A DNA stretch of 64,000 bases, taken from contig NZ_WOTH01000007.1 of assembly GCF_011516945.1 (NCBI RefSeq), positions 53,595 to 117,594 of the forward strand, in the 5' to 3' direction. The notes under the pieces are model-generated. The model was not told the origin of the DNA, made no database searches, and saw only the letters and a list, made by a program, of their open reading frames with translations. This DNA is from Acetobacter estunensis. GTDB taxonomy: Bacteria > Pseudomonadota > Alphaproteobacteria > Acetobacterales > Acetobacteraceae. The translations under genes were made by a program, and so were the position numbers. Positions 46,146 through 55,326 of this stretch are shown piece by piece (the first letter of the stretch is position 1; each line of letters begins with the position of its first letter).

Positions 46146-46221
46146 CTTGAAAACGGTTCCCGCGTGGCGCAGCCCCGGACCGGGCACGATTTCCGCGTGG
46201 GACAACAGGAAGGACGCTCCA

Positions 46222-47445
46222 ATGGCGACCCTGTCGTTCAAGACACTCGATTCCCTCGATCCGCGCGGCAAGCGCATCCTTCTGCGTGCCGATCTCAACG
46301 TACCGGTGCGCGATGGTGCGATTTCCGATCTTACCCGTATTGAGCGGCTGGCGCCCACCATCAAGGAACTGGCGGAGAAGGGCGGTCGCGTGATCGTCGT
46401 GAGTCATTTTGATCGTCCCAAGGGCAAGCCGGTGCCGGAGATGTCGCTTGCGCCCATTTCAGAGGCTCTCGCCAAGGCGCTCGGTAAAAAAGTGACATTT
46501 GTGCCGGACTGCGTGGGTAAGGTGGCGCAGGACGCGACGGCGGCCATGCACGACGGCGATGTCGTGGTGCTGGAAAACACGCGCTTCTATCCCGGGGAAG
46601 AGAGCAACGATCCCGATATGGCGAAGGCGCTCGCTTCCCTTGCGGATATCTACGTCAATGACGCCTTCTCCGCGGCTCATCGTGCCCATGCTTCTACAGA
46701 GGGCGTTGCGCGCCATCTGCCGTCCTTTGCCGGGCGTCTGATGGAGATTGAACTGAGCGCTCTGGAAGCTGCGCTGGAAAATCCGGCTCGGCCGGTCGGT
46801 GCGATTGTGGGCGGCGCAAAGGTGTCCACCAAGCTCGATCTGCTCAACAACATGATCGAGAAAGTGGACATGCTCGCCGTAGGTGGGGCGATGGCCAACA
46901 CGTTCCTTGCGGCACAGGGACTGTCCGTGGGCAAGTCGCTCAAGGAAGAGGACATGCTCGACACGGCCCGGGCCATTGCCGCCAAGGCGAAAGAGCGTGG
47001 TTGTGAACTCGTCCTGCCGGTGGACGTGGTCGTGGCGTCCGATTTCATGGCCGGAGCACCCATGGAGACCGTTTCGGTCTCAGCCATTCCCGATGGCTGG
47101 ATGGCACTGGATGTGGGGCCGAAAACGGTGGCGCTTCTGAAGGAAAAATTGGCTGGCCTGAAGACCCTTGTGTGGAACGGCCCCTTGGGTGTGTTCGAAC
47201 TCCCGCCTTTCGACGAAGGCACGAACGCTGTTGCACAGGCGGCGGCCAGACTGACCAAGGAAGGCAAGCTCAAGACGGTAGCGGGTGGAGGTGACACGGT
47301 TTCCGCGCTCCGTCATGCCGGCGTGCTGCATGACATGAGTTATGTCTCCACGGCGGGCGGCGCGTTCCTTGAATGGCTGGAAGGCAAGCTGCTGCCCGGC
47401 GTCGTGGCGCTTGGTCAGGCTGGCGAGGACGTCGCTCCTCTTTAA
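46222..47445 (+). CDS. pgk: Phosphoglycerate kinase
   Basis: 407 aa, normal length. It moves phosphate from 1,3-bisphosphoglycerate to ADP. Recognisable motifs are [12 protein letters not shown] near residue 18, SHFDRPKGK near residue 61, [10 protein letters not shown] near residue 114, VGGAKVSTK near residue 195 and the C-terminal GGGDTVSAL and [13 protein letters not shown]. The ATG at 46222 follows AGGA at a normal distance. It is the last gene of the tkt-like/gap/pgk cluster. Confidence 0.97.
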   Translation: MATLSFKTLDSLDPRGKRILLRADLNVPVRDGAISDLTRIERLAPTIKELAEKGGRVIVVSHFDRPKGKPVPEMSLAPISEALAKALGKKVTFVPDCVGKVAQDATAAMHDGDVVVLENTRFYPGEESNDPDMAKALASLADIYVNDAFSAAHRAHASTEGVARHLPSFAGRLMEIELSALEAALENPARPVGAIVGGAKVSTKLDLLNNMIEKVDMLAVGGAMANTFLAAQGLSVGKSLKEEDMLDTARAIAAKAKERGCELVLPVDVVVASDFMAGAPMETVSVSAIPDGWMALDVGPKTVALLKEKLAGLKTLVWNGPLGVFELPPFDEGTNAVAQAAARLTKEGKLKTVAGGGDTVSALRHAGVLHDMSYVSTAGGAFLEWLEGKLLPGVVALGQAGEDVAPL

Positions 47446-47456
47446 GAGAGCCTTAA

Positions 47457-47482
47457 TCGGCGTCGGGCACGCTCGACGCCGA
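47457..47482 (+). terminator. Terminator of pgk
   Basis: TCGGCGTCG (47457-47465) and CGACGCCGA (47474-47482) form a perfect 9-bp stem with an 8-nt loop, 12 bases past pgk. There is no T-run. Confidence 0.6.
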
Positions 47483-47504
47483 TGATGCTGTCTAGGTTCT
47501 GTCC

Positions 47505-47723
47505 ATGATTCCCTCTGACCTGCCCAGTCTGCTGGCTCTGGCCGGACGACAGCCTGCGATCGCACGCAAGACGCGCCGCGCGCCTTCCACCTCTCTCACT
47601 GTTTTTACGGATGAGGGAGAAAGTCGGTCCACACATGTGAATCTGGCCCCGGGAGACCTGCCCGACGATGGCTCCATGCCGATCTTTCGTCGTCGTGGCT
47701 TCTATCTGGATATGGTGATCTGA
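47505..47723 (+). CDS. Small hypothetical protein, 72 aa
   Basis: A 72-aa ORF between the pgk hairpin and the tRNA. It is hydrophilic, Arg- and Pro-rich in the first half (RKTRRAPSTS) and ends in IFRRRGFYLDMVI. There is no signal peptide, membrane helix or known motif. The ribosome site is weak (TAGG). Its position close to pgk on the same strand and its typical base composition support a real gene, but a chance ORF is possible. Confidence 0.45.
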   Translation: MIPSDLPSLLALAGRQPAIARKTRRAPSTSLTVFTDEGESRSTHVNLAPGDLPDDGSMPIFRRRGFYLDMVI

Positions 47724-47791
47724 TCGTGGGTTCGCTCACTCCGGCCTTCCGGCTTGTGAGGGCAGCAGAGGTCCGCTACACAGCACACAGT

Positions 47792-48098
47792 GTCCGCGTA
47801 GCTCAGTAGGATAGAGCACAGGATTCCTGAATCAATTGGGCGCCACGGTGGGAAACTCCGTGGTGGATCTGCTCAAATTCGGGGAACGCTTGACCTACTC
47901 GGGTCGTGCCGATCCCGAGCCAAGTCCGGGTCTTTGTCCGGAAAGGTGTAGAGACTGGTAGGGCAGCGCCTGTCGGCCATTGGGCCTATGGTGAAGGGAC
48001 AGTCCAGACCACGAACGTGCAGCGATGAGCGCACGGCGACGAAAGTCGAAGTGGTATGAATCCTGGGGCCGGGGGTTCGAATCCCTCCGCGGACACCA
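47792..48098 (+). tRNA. tRNA-Arg(CCU) interrupted by a group I intron
   Basis: The exons 47792-47828 and 48059-48098 join into a 77-nt tRNA. Acceptor GTCCGCG (47792-47798) pairs with CGCGGAC (48088-48094), then discriminator A and an encoded CCA. The D-arm is GCTC/GAGC. After splicing the anticodon arm is CAGGA-TTCCTAA-TCCTG with anticodon CCT, and the T-arm is GGGGG-TTCGAAT-CCCTC. Unspliced, the anticodon loop is destroyed. CCU decodes AGG arginine codons. No second tRNA-Arg(CCU) is present in the window, so the spliced form may be essential. Confidence 0.93.
47829..48058 (+). other. Group I intron (IC3-like), 230 nt, in the tRNA anticodon loop
   Basis: It is inserted after the third anticodon base. 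The 5' exon ends in T and the intron ends in G (48058), as group I splicing needs. The conserved core is present: CAAATTCGGGGAA (47874-47886), CCCGAGCCAAG near 47914, GGTGTAGAGACTGG (47945-47958) and GGTGAAGGGACAGTCCAG (from 47990). These closely resemble the core of the Azoarcus tRNA-Ile ribozyme as I remember it. No homing endonuclease ORF is present. A 5' IGS pairing of CCT with GGG (47838-47840) is likely. Confidence 0.9.
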
Positions 48099-48231
48099 AA
48101 TCTCTTGGAAATAGTAAGTGAAGACCGCGTCAAACATCACATAAGGTGCGTTTGCTGGCTTCGAAGAGACGATCACGTCGCCGGATCATATGGATCGGGG
48201 CAGCGTTTCCATAGTTCGGAAAGGCGTGGAG

Positions 48232-48267
48232 CCATGATGGCGCGTCCACAGGAGCACGCCATCATGG
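48232..48267 (-). terminator. Hairpin after the His/Pro/Ala-rich gene
   Basis: CCATGATGGCG (48232-48242) and CGCCATCATGG (48257-48267) form a perfect 11-bp stem with a 14-nt loop, 13 bases past the stop of the minus-strand gene. No T-run follows. Confidence 0.6.
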
Positions 48268-48280
48268 GGAAATCCGCAGA

Positions 48281-48718
48281 TTACTGAGCGGCAGCCGGGG
48301 CGTTGGCCGGAAGCGTGGTTGGAGCCGTCGGCAGGGCCGGGGCCGTCACGCCAGTGCCTGCTGCCGGAGCAGCGACCGTCGGAGCGGAAATGGAGGGTGC
48401 GGTCACGGTCGGAGCCTTGACGGTCGGCATGGCCATGCCCGGCGCCATCGGCATAGCCGGAGCCGTGGGGGCCGTCGTTGCAGGAGCCTCAGCGCCGATG
48501 GCCGGAACCTTGTCCTGCTGCGCGGCCGAAAGGCTCTTCGCGTTCAGGTCGTCGGTCTCGCTGTCGGCCGTGTGCGCGGCATTGTCAGCTTTCGAAGAGG
48601 CATGGTGACCATGGAGATGGTGATGGGCCGTCGTCTCGGCATGAGCGGAGACGAGGAAGGCCGGTGCGCCGCCGAGCAGCGTGGCACCGAGAAGAGCCTT
48701 GGAAACGAACGACCGCAT
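48281..48718 (-). CDS. Exported His/Pro/Ala/Thr-rich low-complexity protein
   Basis: 145 aa. The signal peptide (KALLGATLLGGAPAF...AHA) is cut near residue 28. Next comes a His-rich stretch (HHHLHGHH, residues about 32-39) that could bind metal such as Cu, Zn or Ni. The rest is a repetitive Ala-Pro-Thr chain with units like APTV and APSI, probably unstructured. The start at 48718 was chosen for the signal peptide. It is monocistronic. The periplasmic metal idea is inference; no family recognised. Confidence 0.75.
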   Translation of the reverse strand: MRSFVSKALLGATLLGGAPAFLVSAHAETTAHHHLHGHHASSKADNAAHTADSETDDLNAKSLSAAQQDKVPAIGAEAPATTAPTAPAMPMAPGMAMPTVKAPTVTAPSISAPTVAAPAAGTGVTAPALPTAPTTLPANAPAAAQ

Positions 48719-48862
48719 GAATGGAATCCCTGCTGTGGTTGTCTGGCCCTGCATCGGGCCAAGATGATGAGGACAGGCCAAACGGCTGTCCTTGCGGCGC
48801 TACCGTAACAGACGGAATCACGGCGGCATAGACCGCGCGGAAAATCTAATGGGGATAAAGGG

Positions 48863-50155
48863 TTACTGACCCGTTACCCCAAAGACGAGTTCGAGGAAAA
48901 GCGAGAGCAGCGCGCCCACGCCAAAGCCAACCAGAGTGCCGTTGACGCGCACATATTGCAGATCGCGTCCAACCCGCAGTTCCAGCTTTTCCGAGACACT
49001 CACGGCGTCCCAGTTGCCCACGACAGACGCGATGAAATTGGAAAGATGCTCGCGCAGATAGGGCAGGGAGCGGTGCACGCTTTTACGGGCCGTCTCCTTG
49101 ATACGCGCGCGCATGGCGGGATCGTCCTGCGCCTGTGCCGCCAGCCGAAAAAGCGCCTCACGGATAAGGGTCGCGGACCAGCCATCTTCGCGCTCAAGAT
49201 CGGTGCCGATCATGCGTTTTACACGCGCCCAGATATCCGTGCCCCATGTCTGCATCGTCTCATGCGAGAATACCGCCTTGAGCACCTGAGAGAGATCATC
49301 GGCCCGTTTCGGGTCGTTCTCGAGCCGATCGATCTCGCTGTGGACCCATGCCGTGAACCCTTCCCGAATGGAGGAATCATCGGGATTGATGCGATCGAGC
49401 TCTTCGCTGGCGGCAACCAGCACCTTGCTGGCAATCGAGCCGCCGATGGCCCATCCAAGCAGGCGCCCTCCCTGCTCGCGCACCCGCTCCTCGATCATGG
49501 TGCGCAGGGCCGGTTCGCGCGCCTGTAGCCCGGACTTCAGTTGTTGCAGAAGAAAAGTCAGAACTTCCTGATGATGGTTGCCGTCCACCAGCGCCCGCAG
49601 GCCGCGGGCGATGACCGGTGCGAGATTGCTTCCGCCCAGCAACAGGGGCAGCGTACGGTCCACGGCGGCGCTGGCACGTCCATCCTCCAGCCGCTCCAGT
49701 AACTGGGGCACCGCCCCGACCAGCCCGCTGGTCAGTGTCGCGGCCGTGGCCGGGTCCGAGAGGAGACGTCCCACGAAGCCGGGAAGGTCGATGCGGGCGA
49801 GAACCCGGTCCACTTCTTCTTCCGTGAACACCTGCGTCGTCACGAAACGCCCGAGCGCACGTCCGAGTCGTTCTTTCTGGGCGGGGATGATGGCCGTGTG
49901 GGGAATGGGCAGTCCCATCGGGTGCCGGAAGAGGGCCGTGACGGCAAACCAGTCCGCCAGCCCGCCTACCACTCCGGCCTTGGCGCCGGCGCGCAACGTG
50001 TCGAGCCACAGATTCTCGGAGACCCAGCCATAGAGTGGGGCGAGATAGCCCACTGCCGTCAGCCCTCCCATGAAGGCCAGAAGCCCGGTCGCGGCCCGTT
50101 TCTGGCGGGTGAGAGCGTGCCGGGCTTCGTCGTCGGTAAGAGGGCGTGTGTTCAT
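48863..50155 (-). CDS. DUF445 membrane protein
   Basis: 430 aa. One hydrophobic segment near the N-terminus (ATGLLAFMGGLTAVGYLAPLYG, about 22-43) is followed by GVVGGLADWFAVTALFRHP, the signature of DUF445/YjiN-like proteins. A second hydrophobic segment at the extreme C-terminus (VGFGVGALLSLFLELVFG) closes the protein. Between them is a long, mostly helical region. Function is unknown; the family is linked to envelope integrity. Start at 50155 is preferred over 50191. It is divergent from the PEP carboxylase gene. Confidence 0.9.
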   Translation of the reverse strand: MNTRPLTDDEARHALTRQKRAATGLLAFMGGLTAVGYLAPLYGWVSENLWLDTLRAGAKAGVVGGLADWFAVTALFRHPMGLPIPHTAIIPAQKERLGRALGRFVTTQVFTEEEVDRVLARIDLPGFVGRLLSDPATAATLTSGLVGAVPQLLERLEDGRASAAVDRTLPLLLGGSNLAPVIARGLRALVDGNHHQEVLTFLLQQLKSGLQAREPALRTMIEERVREQGGRLLGWAIGGSIASKVLVAASEELDRINPDDSSIREGFTAWVHSEIDRLENDPKRADDLSQVLKAVFSHETMQTWGTDIWARVKRMIGTDLEREDGWSATLIREALFRLAAQAQDDPAMRARIKETARKSVHRSLPYLREHLSNFIASVVGNWDAVSVSEKLELRVGRDLQYVRVNGTLVGFGVGALLSLFLELVFGVTGQ

Positions 50156-50282
50156 CACGTGCTGGATAGCATCGACGTGAAGCCTTCCCAAACCTTACCG
50201 GACGTGATCGGATGAAAGTTACTTTTCCGTATCGTCTTTAATGGCGATATTCTTTCCCCGTTGCACGAGAAGGCCGGTCTGC

Positions 50283-53147
50283 ATGGTTCAGCGTGACATT
50301 TCCTCCACTCCTGCGCGTGACGAAAATCTTTCGTCCGCTGCGCGCGCCGTGCTGGCGCTGGGCTGCCCGCAGGCGCAGCCGGGCGGAGATGTCGAAGAGA
50401 TCAAACCGGCGGAAGTCAGCAGCAACGATGTGCTGTCCATGTCATGGCAGGTCTCCGCCATGCTGGAGAAACAGACGCTCACGATAGCCGATCTCGCGGC
50501 CGTCACCCGCCGCCTGCGTGACGATGCCTTTTTGCGTCGGGCCACGCGGTTACACCGTTATCCCGGCGGGACGAATGTGTCCGACACGGCAAGCCGTCTG
50601 GACGGATTGGTGCGTCTCGTCATCGAGAAAACGGCGGAAGCATCAGCGGGAAAGCCGGAAGCCGAAGCGCTGGCAACCTTTCGGCAGCAGGTGGAGCGCA
50701 TCCGCTTTGCCGCCGTGTTCACGGCTCACCCCACTTTTGCGCTCTCCAACGAGGTCTATGCGGCACTCGCGACTATTGCGTCCGCGCCCGAGCCGCTGGA
50801 GGACGCTCCGTTTTTCGAAACGCATCGTCGCAACGGTCCGCCAACGCTGGAAGAGGAGTTCGGGCTGGCGTCCGCCGCCATTCTGCGGGGACGCGATGCG
50901 CTCGATCAACTGACCGAAAGCCTGCTGACACACGCACGGGAGAAATGGCCGGAATCATGGTCCACCCTTGTTCCGCGTCCTGTCGTGATGACCAGTTGGG
51001 TGGGATACGACACGGATGGGCGCACCGATATCGGCTGGTGGGACACGCTGCGCCTGCGTCTGCGCATGAAGCTTTTTCAGATCCAACGACTTCGCGCTCA
51101 GGTCGCTGCAAGCGGGGTAGAGGCGGCAACGCTCCAGTCACGGCTGGTCCGTGCCTGCTATACGGTGGAGGCCCAGATCGCGGCGTGTCCCAAGAGCGGC
51201 GATGAGGTCGAGACAGCGGAATTCGCCAAACTGCTGGTGGAGCATGCCAACGACGCCATTGCCGATCCGATGGTGCTGGCGGATGCGCTTCAGGACGCCA
51301 TCGATACCGCCGAGCCTCAGGCGGCGTTGACTTTGGCCGTGGCCCGTGCCGGTTTCCTCGCACACGGTATGTCCGCCTCACACAGTCATACACGGTTGAA
51401 CGCCACCCAGATCCATAACGTCATCCGTCAGCGTCTGCGCCTGACCGATGACCCGGCTGACCCTGCGCATCGCCGCGCTCTGCTGGCGCGTATCAACGAA
51501 GCCCTGGAGACAGTGCAGGCCGTGCCGGTGGATTTTGGCGCGCTGCTGGTCGAGCAGGCCTCGGCCGCGCGGCTGATGATGACCATCGCGCAGATCGTCA
51601 AGCACATCGATTCCGCAACGCCCATCCGTTTCCTGATTGCGGAGACGGAAAGCGGTTACACGCTGCTTTCGGCGCTCTGGCTGGCCCGGCATTTCGGGAT
51701 CGCGGAAAAGATCGAAATCTCGCCGCTGTTCGAGACGCGCGAGGCGTTGATGGGCGGCGCACAGATCATTGAGGAAGCGCTCCGCTCTCCGCACTGGCGC
51801 GCCTATCTGCGCGCGACGGGACGGTTGAGCCTCCAGTTCGGTTATTCCGACTCGGGCCGATATGTCGGACAGCTTGCGGCCACGTATCTGATCGAGCGGC
51901 TACGGCTGAAAATCCTCGATCTTCTGCGCAAGTGGGATTTGGAAGACATTGAGGTCATCCTGTTCGATACGCATGGCGAGAGTGTCGGGCGCGGCGGGCA
52001 CCCCTTCCGCCTGGCGGACCGTCTGGCCTATCTCTCTCCCGATCATGTGCGGGCGCGTTTTGCCGAACGCAATGTGAAGTGGCGTGAGGAAAGCGCGTTT
52101 CAGGGCGGTGACGGTTATCTGCTGTTCGGCACGCCCGAACTGGCGACGGCCAGCGTGATCACGATTGCCGAGCATGTGTTCGCGCCCCCCCAGCGACAGG
52201 GGGATCCGGTCTATGACCAGCCGGATTTCTCCGCGGATTTCTTCTCCACCATTGCCGATGCCATGACGGAACTGGTGGCGGATCGTGGATATGCCGATGT
52301 GCTGGGCGCGTTCGGGCCATCGCTGATCGACAAGACAGGTTCGCGTCCGGCGGCGCGACAGAGCGAGGGGCGTGGAGTCACGCCGCGTATCACGCATCCG
52401 GGGCAGCTTCGCGCCATTCCCAACAACGCTATTCTCCAGCAGCTTGGCTGGCTGGCGAATACGGTGCAGGGATTGGGGTCGGCGGCACGCCGCCATCCCG
52501 AGACTTTCGAAACCTTTCTGGGCGATAGTCCCCGTTTCCGCCGTGCGCTGGATTTCGCGGCACATGCGCTGACTCACTCGAACGATCAGGTGTTGCGCAG
52601 TGTCGTGTGGCTACTCGATCCCGGTTATTGGCTGGATCGGGCGACGGTGGAAGCCAAAGCCTCTCAGCGTGAGCGCTATCTTTCGGTGATGCACGATCTG
52701 GAAAAGTTGGATTTCTGGGCCGACACGCAATCCATGTTCCGCCGTATTCAGGCCGATCATCTGGCCTTGCGCGCGGCGTGGCCAGATGCCCCCACCATGG
52801 CCCAGCCCGAGAGATTGTTGCACGCCATCCGTATCGCGCTGATCGAGCGTATCTGGCTGCTGGCCACCCGTGTTCCGTTTTTTATGCCACGCGGCAACTT
52901 CACTCGCGAAGTGATGATGCAGCGTATTCTGTGTCTGGAAATCCCCTCGGTGCTGCGGGAACTCGACGCGGTCTTTCCGCTGGCAGGCAGCAAGCCGGAT
53001 CTGGATTTTCACGAGCCCGCCGGGCCGCAGGCGGACAACTCCTACCGTCAGGAACATGAAGAGATTTTCCGCCCCATGCGGGAGATGTTCCAGATCATGC
53101 GTGAAATCAGCGTGGCCATCGTCCACGGGGTTGGCGCGTTCGGTTGA
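50283..53147 (+). CDS. ppc: Phosphoenolpyruvate carboxylase-like protein, divergent
   Basis: 954 aa, slightly longer than usual (about 880-930). It should carboxylate PEP to oxaloacetate, feeding the TCA cycle. The order of motifs is kept: FTAHPT near residue 148, GYSDSGRYVGQ near residue 521, DTHGESVGRGG near residue 562 and a long helical C-terminus with FRPMREMFQIM. However, the canonical TAHPTE reads TAHPTF, and FHGRGGxxGRGG is shortened to HGESVGRGG, losing the Arg-Gly-Gly of the catalytic loop. It is a divergent branch; activity is probable but unproven. An upstream ATG at 50241 is an alternative start. Confidence 0.8.
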   Translation: MVQRDISSTPARDENLSSAARAVLALGCPQAQPGGDVEEIKPAEVSSNDVLSMSWQVSAMLEKQTLTIADLAAVTRRLRDDAFLRRATRLHRYPGGTNVSDTASRLDGLVRLVIEKTAEASAGKPEAEALATFRQQVERIRFAAVFTAHPTFALSNEVYAALATIASAPEPLEDAPFFETHRRNGPPTLEEEFGLASAAILRGRDALDQLTESLLTHAREKWPESWSTLVPRPVVMTSWVGYDTDGRTDIGWWDTLRLRLRMKLFQIQRLRAQVAASGVEAATLQSRLVRACYTVEAQIAACPKSGDEVETAEFAKLLVEHANDAIADPMVLADALQDAIDTAEPQAALTLAVARAGFLAHGMSASHSHTRLNATQIHNVIRQRLRLTDDPADPAHRRALLARINEALETVQAVPVDFGALLVEQASAARLMMTIAQIVKHIDSATPIRFLIAETESGYTLLSALWLARHFGIAEKIEISPLFETREALMGGAQIIEEALRSPHWRAYLRATGRLSLQFGYSDSGRYVGQLAATYLIERLRLKILDLLRKWDLEDIEVILFDTHGESVGRGGHPFRLADRLAYLSPDHVRARFAERNVKWREESAFQGGDGYLLFGTPELATASVITIAEHVFAPPQRQGDPVYDQPDFSADFFSTIADAMTELVADRGYADVLGAFGPSLIDKTGSRPAARQSEGRGVTPRITHPGQLRAIPNNAILQQLGWLANTVQGLGSAARRHPETFETFLGDSPRFRRALDFAAHALTHSNDQVLRSVVWLLDPGYWLDRATVEAKASQRERYLSVMHDLEKLDFWADTQSMFRRIQADHLALRAAWPDAPTMAQPERLLHAIRIALIERIWLLATRVPFFMPRGNFTREVMMQRILCLEIPSVLRELDAVFPLAGSKPDLDFHEPAGPQADNSYRQEHEEIFRPMREMFQIMREISVAIVHGVGAFG

Positions 53148-53251
53148 CGCTACGCCACGGAAGCGGGACGCCGCATGCGTCCCGCGCACGTCCCTCGCGC
53201 AGCTTTGAGCTTGACGTGGCGGGGTCACGGCCTCATCTGTGTTCTGAAACA

Positions 53252-53277
53252 GGACCTATGCGGTCCACAATAGGTCC
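53252..53277 (+). promoter_or_regulatory. Inverted repeat upstream of the SUF operon, candidate operator
   Basis: GGACCTAT (53252-53259) and ATAGGTCC (53270-53277) are perfect inverted copies, 10 bases apart. Between them GGTCC (53262-53266) makes a second inverted pair with GGACC. The site begins 53 bases before the Rrf2-type regulator start. This is the place where such regulators bind their own promoter. Its role as their binding site is inferred. Confidence 0.5.
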
Positions 53278-53304
53278 AAAGGGCCGTCACACCGGATGGG
53301 AACC

Positions 53305-53805
53305 ATGCTCAGGCTATCGAAATTGGCCGATTATGCCGTCCTCACCCTCGTGGAACTGGGGCGGCACGAAGATGTCGTGACGTCCTCAGCCATTGCGACG
53401 GGGACAGGCGTGCCGGAGCCGACCGTGGCGAAAGTGCTCAAAACACTCGCAGCCAATGGTCTGGTGGTGTCCCAGCGTGGCGCGCGCGGGGGGTACCGGC
53501 TGGCCATGCCGCAGCGGGATATTTCCATTGCGCGGGTGATTGCGGCTGTGGATGGACCGATTGCCCTGACCGCCTGTGTCAATGGCGGGGCCGGTTGCGA
53601 CAATGGGGCGGACTGCGCGCTTTATGGGAGCTGGGAAGTGGTCAATGAGGCCATCCGAGCGGCTCTTGCGGGCATATCGATTGCCAGAATGGCGGAAATG
53701 AGCGCATCGGCACGACGGCCATGCGTGGGACCGGCATTGCCGGACGAGACCGCCGTGCGAGAAAAGAAGACAGCGACCGAGACGGTCGGGGCGTTGGGAG
53801 GATGA
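53305..53805 (+). CDS. Rrf2-family Fe-S cluster regulator of the SUF operon
   Basis: 166 aa (ATG 53305; ATG 53296 adds three residues). It has an N-terminal winged helix (LSKLADYAVLTLVEL, then PTVAKVLKTLAANGLVVSQRGARGGYRL). Three cysteines C91, C98 and C104 (numbered from 53305) fit cluster ligands as in IscR. It likely senses Fe-S status and represses suf when the cluster is bound. First gene of the SUF run; sufB starts 6 bases after its stop. An inverted repeat upstream may be its operator. Confidence 0.93.
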   Translation: MLRLSKLADYAVLTLVELGRHEDVVTSSAIATGTGVPEPTVAKVLKTLAANGLVVSQRGARGGYRLAMPQRDISIARVIAAVDGPIALTACVNGGAGCDNGADCALYGSWEVVNEAIRAALAGISIARMAEMSASARRPCVGPALPDETAVREKKTATETVGALGG

Positions 53806-53811
53806 TGGGTC

Positions 53812-55302
53812 ATGCCAGCCGTTACTGAAACCCGTGAGCAGGTCGAAAAGCTCGGCCAGTCCTCCTATAAGTGGGGCTTCGAGACCGACATCGAGATGGA
53901 CTTCGCGCCGAAAGGTCTGAACGAAGACATCATCCGTCTGATCTCGACGCGCAAGGAAGAGCCCGAGTGGATGCTCGAATGGCGCCTTGAGGCCTATCGT
54001 TCCTGGCTGAAGATGAAGGAGCCGACCTGGGCGCACGTGTCCTATCCGCCCATCGACTATCAGGACGCGCATTATTACGCCGCGCCGAAGAAGAAGGCGG
54101 GACCGAAGTCTCTCGACGAGGTGGACCCGGAACTGCTCCGCACATACGAGAAGCTTGGCATCCCCTTGCATGAGCAGGCGATGCTGGCCGGTGTGGAAGT
54201 CCCGGAAGGGGAGGAGGCGCGTCTTCCGGTTGCGGTCGATGCGGTGTTCGACAGTGTGTCGGTTGCCACGACCTTCCGCAAAACCCTCTCGGAAGCGGGT
54301 GTGATTTTCTGCCCGATCTCGGAAGCTATCCGTGATTATCCCGATCTCGTGCGTCAGTATCTCGGGAGCGTGGTGCCGGTGGCGGACAATTTCTTCGCGG
54401 CGCTGAACTCGGCTGTCTTTACAGACGGATCGTTCGTGTTCGTGCCCAAGGGCGTGCGCTGCCCGATGGAACTGTCCACCTATTTCCGTATCAATGCCCG
54501 CAACACGGGCCAGTTCGAGCGTACCCTGATCGTGGTGGAAGACGGTGCGTCCGTCTCCTATCTTGAGGGCTGCACCGCTCCGATGCGTGACGAGAACCAG
54601 CTTCATGCCGCCGTGGTTGAACTCGTGGCGATGGAAGACGCCAAGATCAAATACAGCACCGTTCAGAACTGGTATCCGGGCGATGAGAACGGGCGCGGCG
54701 GTATCTACAATTTCGTCACCAAGCGTGGCGCCTGTCGTGGGGCGCGCTCACGTATTTCATGGACGCAGGTGGAAACCGGGTCGGCGGTGACGTGGAAGTA
54801 TCCGTCCTGCATTCTGCAGGGTGAAGGTTCGGTGGGCGAGTTCTACTCGGTGGCTGTGACCAACAACCATCAGCAGGCCGATACCGGCACCAAGATGATC
54901 CATCTGGGACGCAACACGCGCTCCACGATCATTGCCAAGACCATCAGCGCCGGAAAATCCGACAGCACCTATCGCGGGCAGGTGAAGATCATGCCCAAAG
55001 CGTCGGGTGCGCGGAACTTCACGCAGTGCGACAGTCTTCTGATCGGCGATCAGTGCGGGGCGCACACGGTGCCCTACATTGAGAACCGCAACATGACGGC
55101 GCGTGTGGAACATGAAGCCACGACCTCGAAGATTTCCGAGGACCAGATGTTTTATTGCCGCCAGCGCGGGTTGTCCGAAGAAGATGCGGTGGGATTGATC
55201 GTCAATGGCTTCTGCAAGGATGTGCTGAAGGAACTGCCGATGGAATTCGCTGTGGAGGCGCAAAAGCTTCTCCAGATCAGTCTTGAAGGCAGCGTTGGCT
55301 GA
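53812..55302 (+). CDS. sufB: Fe-S cluster assembly protein SufB
   Basis: 496 aa. SufB is the scaffold part of the SufBC2D complex on which Fe-S clusters are assembled. The beta-helix core is recognisable by [21 protein letters not shown] near residue 205, [20 protein letters not shown] and [20 protein letters not shown] (both read in pieces). A key Cys lies in [18 protein letters not shown] near residue 405. The C-terminus [11 protein letters not shown] is typical. sufC follows after 24 bases. Confidence 0.97.
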   Translation: MPAVTETREQVEKLGQSSYKWGFETDIEMDFAPKGLNEDIIRLISTRKEEPEWMLEWRLEAYRSWLKMKEPTWAHVSYPPIDYQDAHYYAAPKKKAGPKSLDEVDPELLRTYEKLGIPLHEQAMLAGVEVPEGEEARLPVAVDAVFDSVSVATTFRKTLSEAGVIFCPISEAIRDYPDLVRQYLGSVVPVADNFFAALNSAVFTDGSFVFVPKGVRCPMELSTYFRINARNTGQFERTLIVVEDGASVSYLEGCTAPMRDENQLHAAVVELVAMEDAKIKYSTVQNWYPGDENGRGGIYNFVTKRGACRGARSRISWTQVETGSAVTWKYPSCILQGEGSVGEFYSVAVTNNHQQADTGTKMIHLGRNTRSTIIAKTISAGKSDSTYRGQVKIMPKASGARNFTQCDSLLIGDQCGAHTVPYIENRNMTARVEHEATTSKISEDQMFYCRQRGLSEEDAVGLIVNGFCKDVLKELPMEFAVEAQKLLQISLEGSVG

Positions 55303-55326
55303 GTGTGCGGTCAGGGAGTGAAAGAT

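Noticed and set aside
47873..48176. Minus-strand ORFs of 86 and 93 codons (with a GIRTPGPRIH-like string) across the tRNA/intron
   Set aside because: They are antisense translations of a tRNA 3' exon and the intron; this string is a well-known false ORF over tRNAs.
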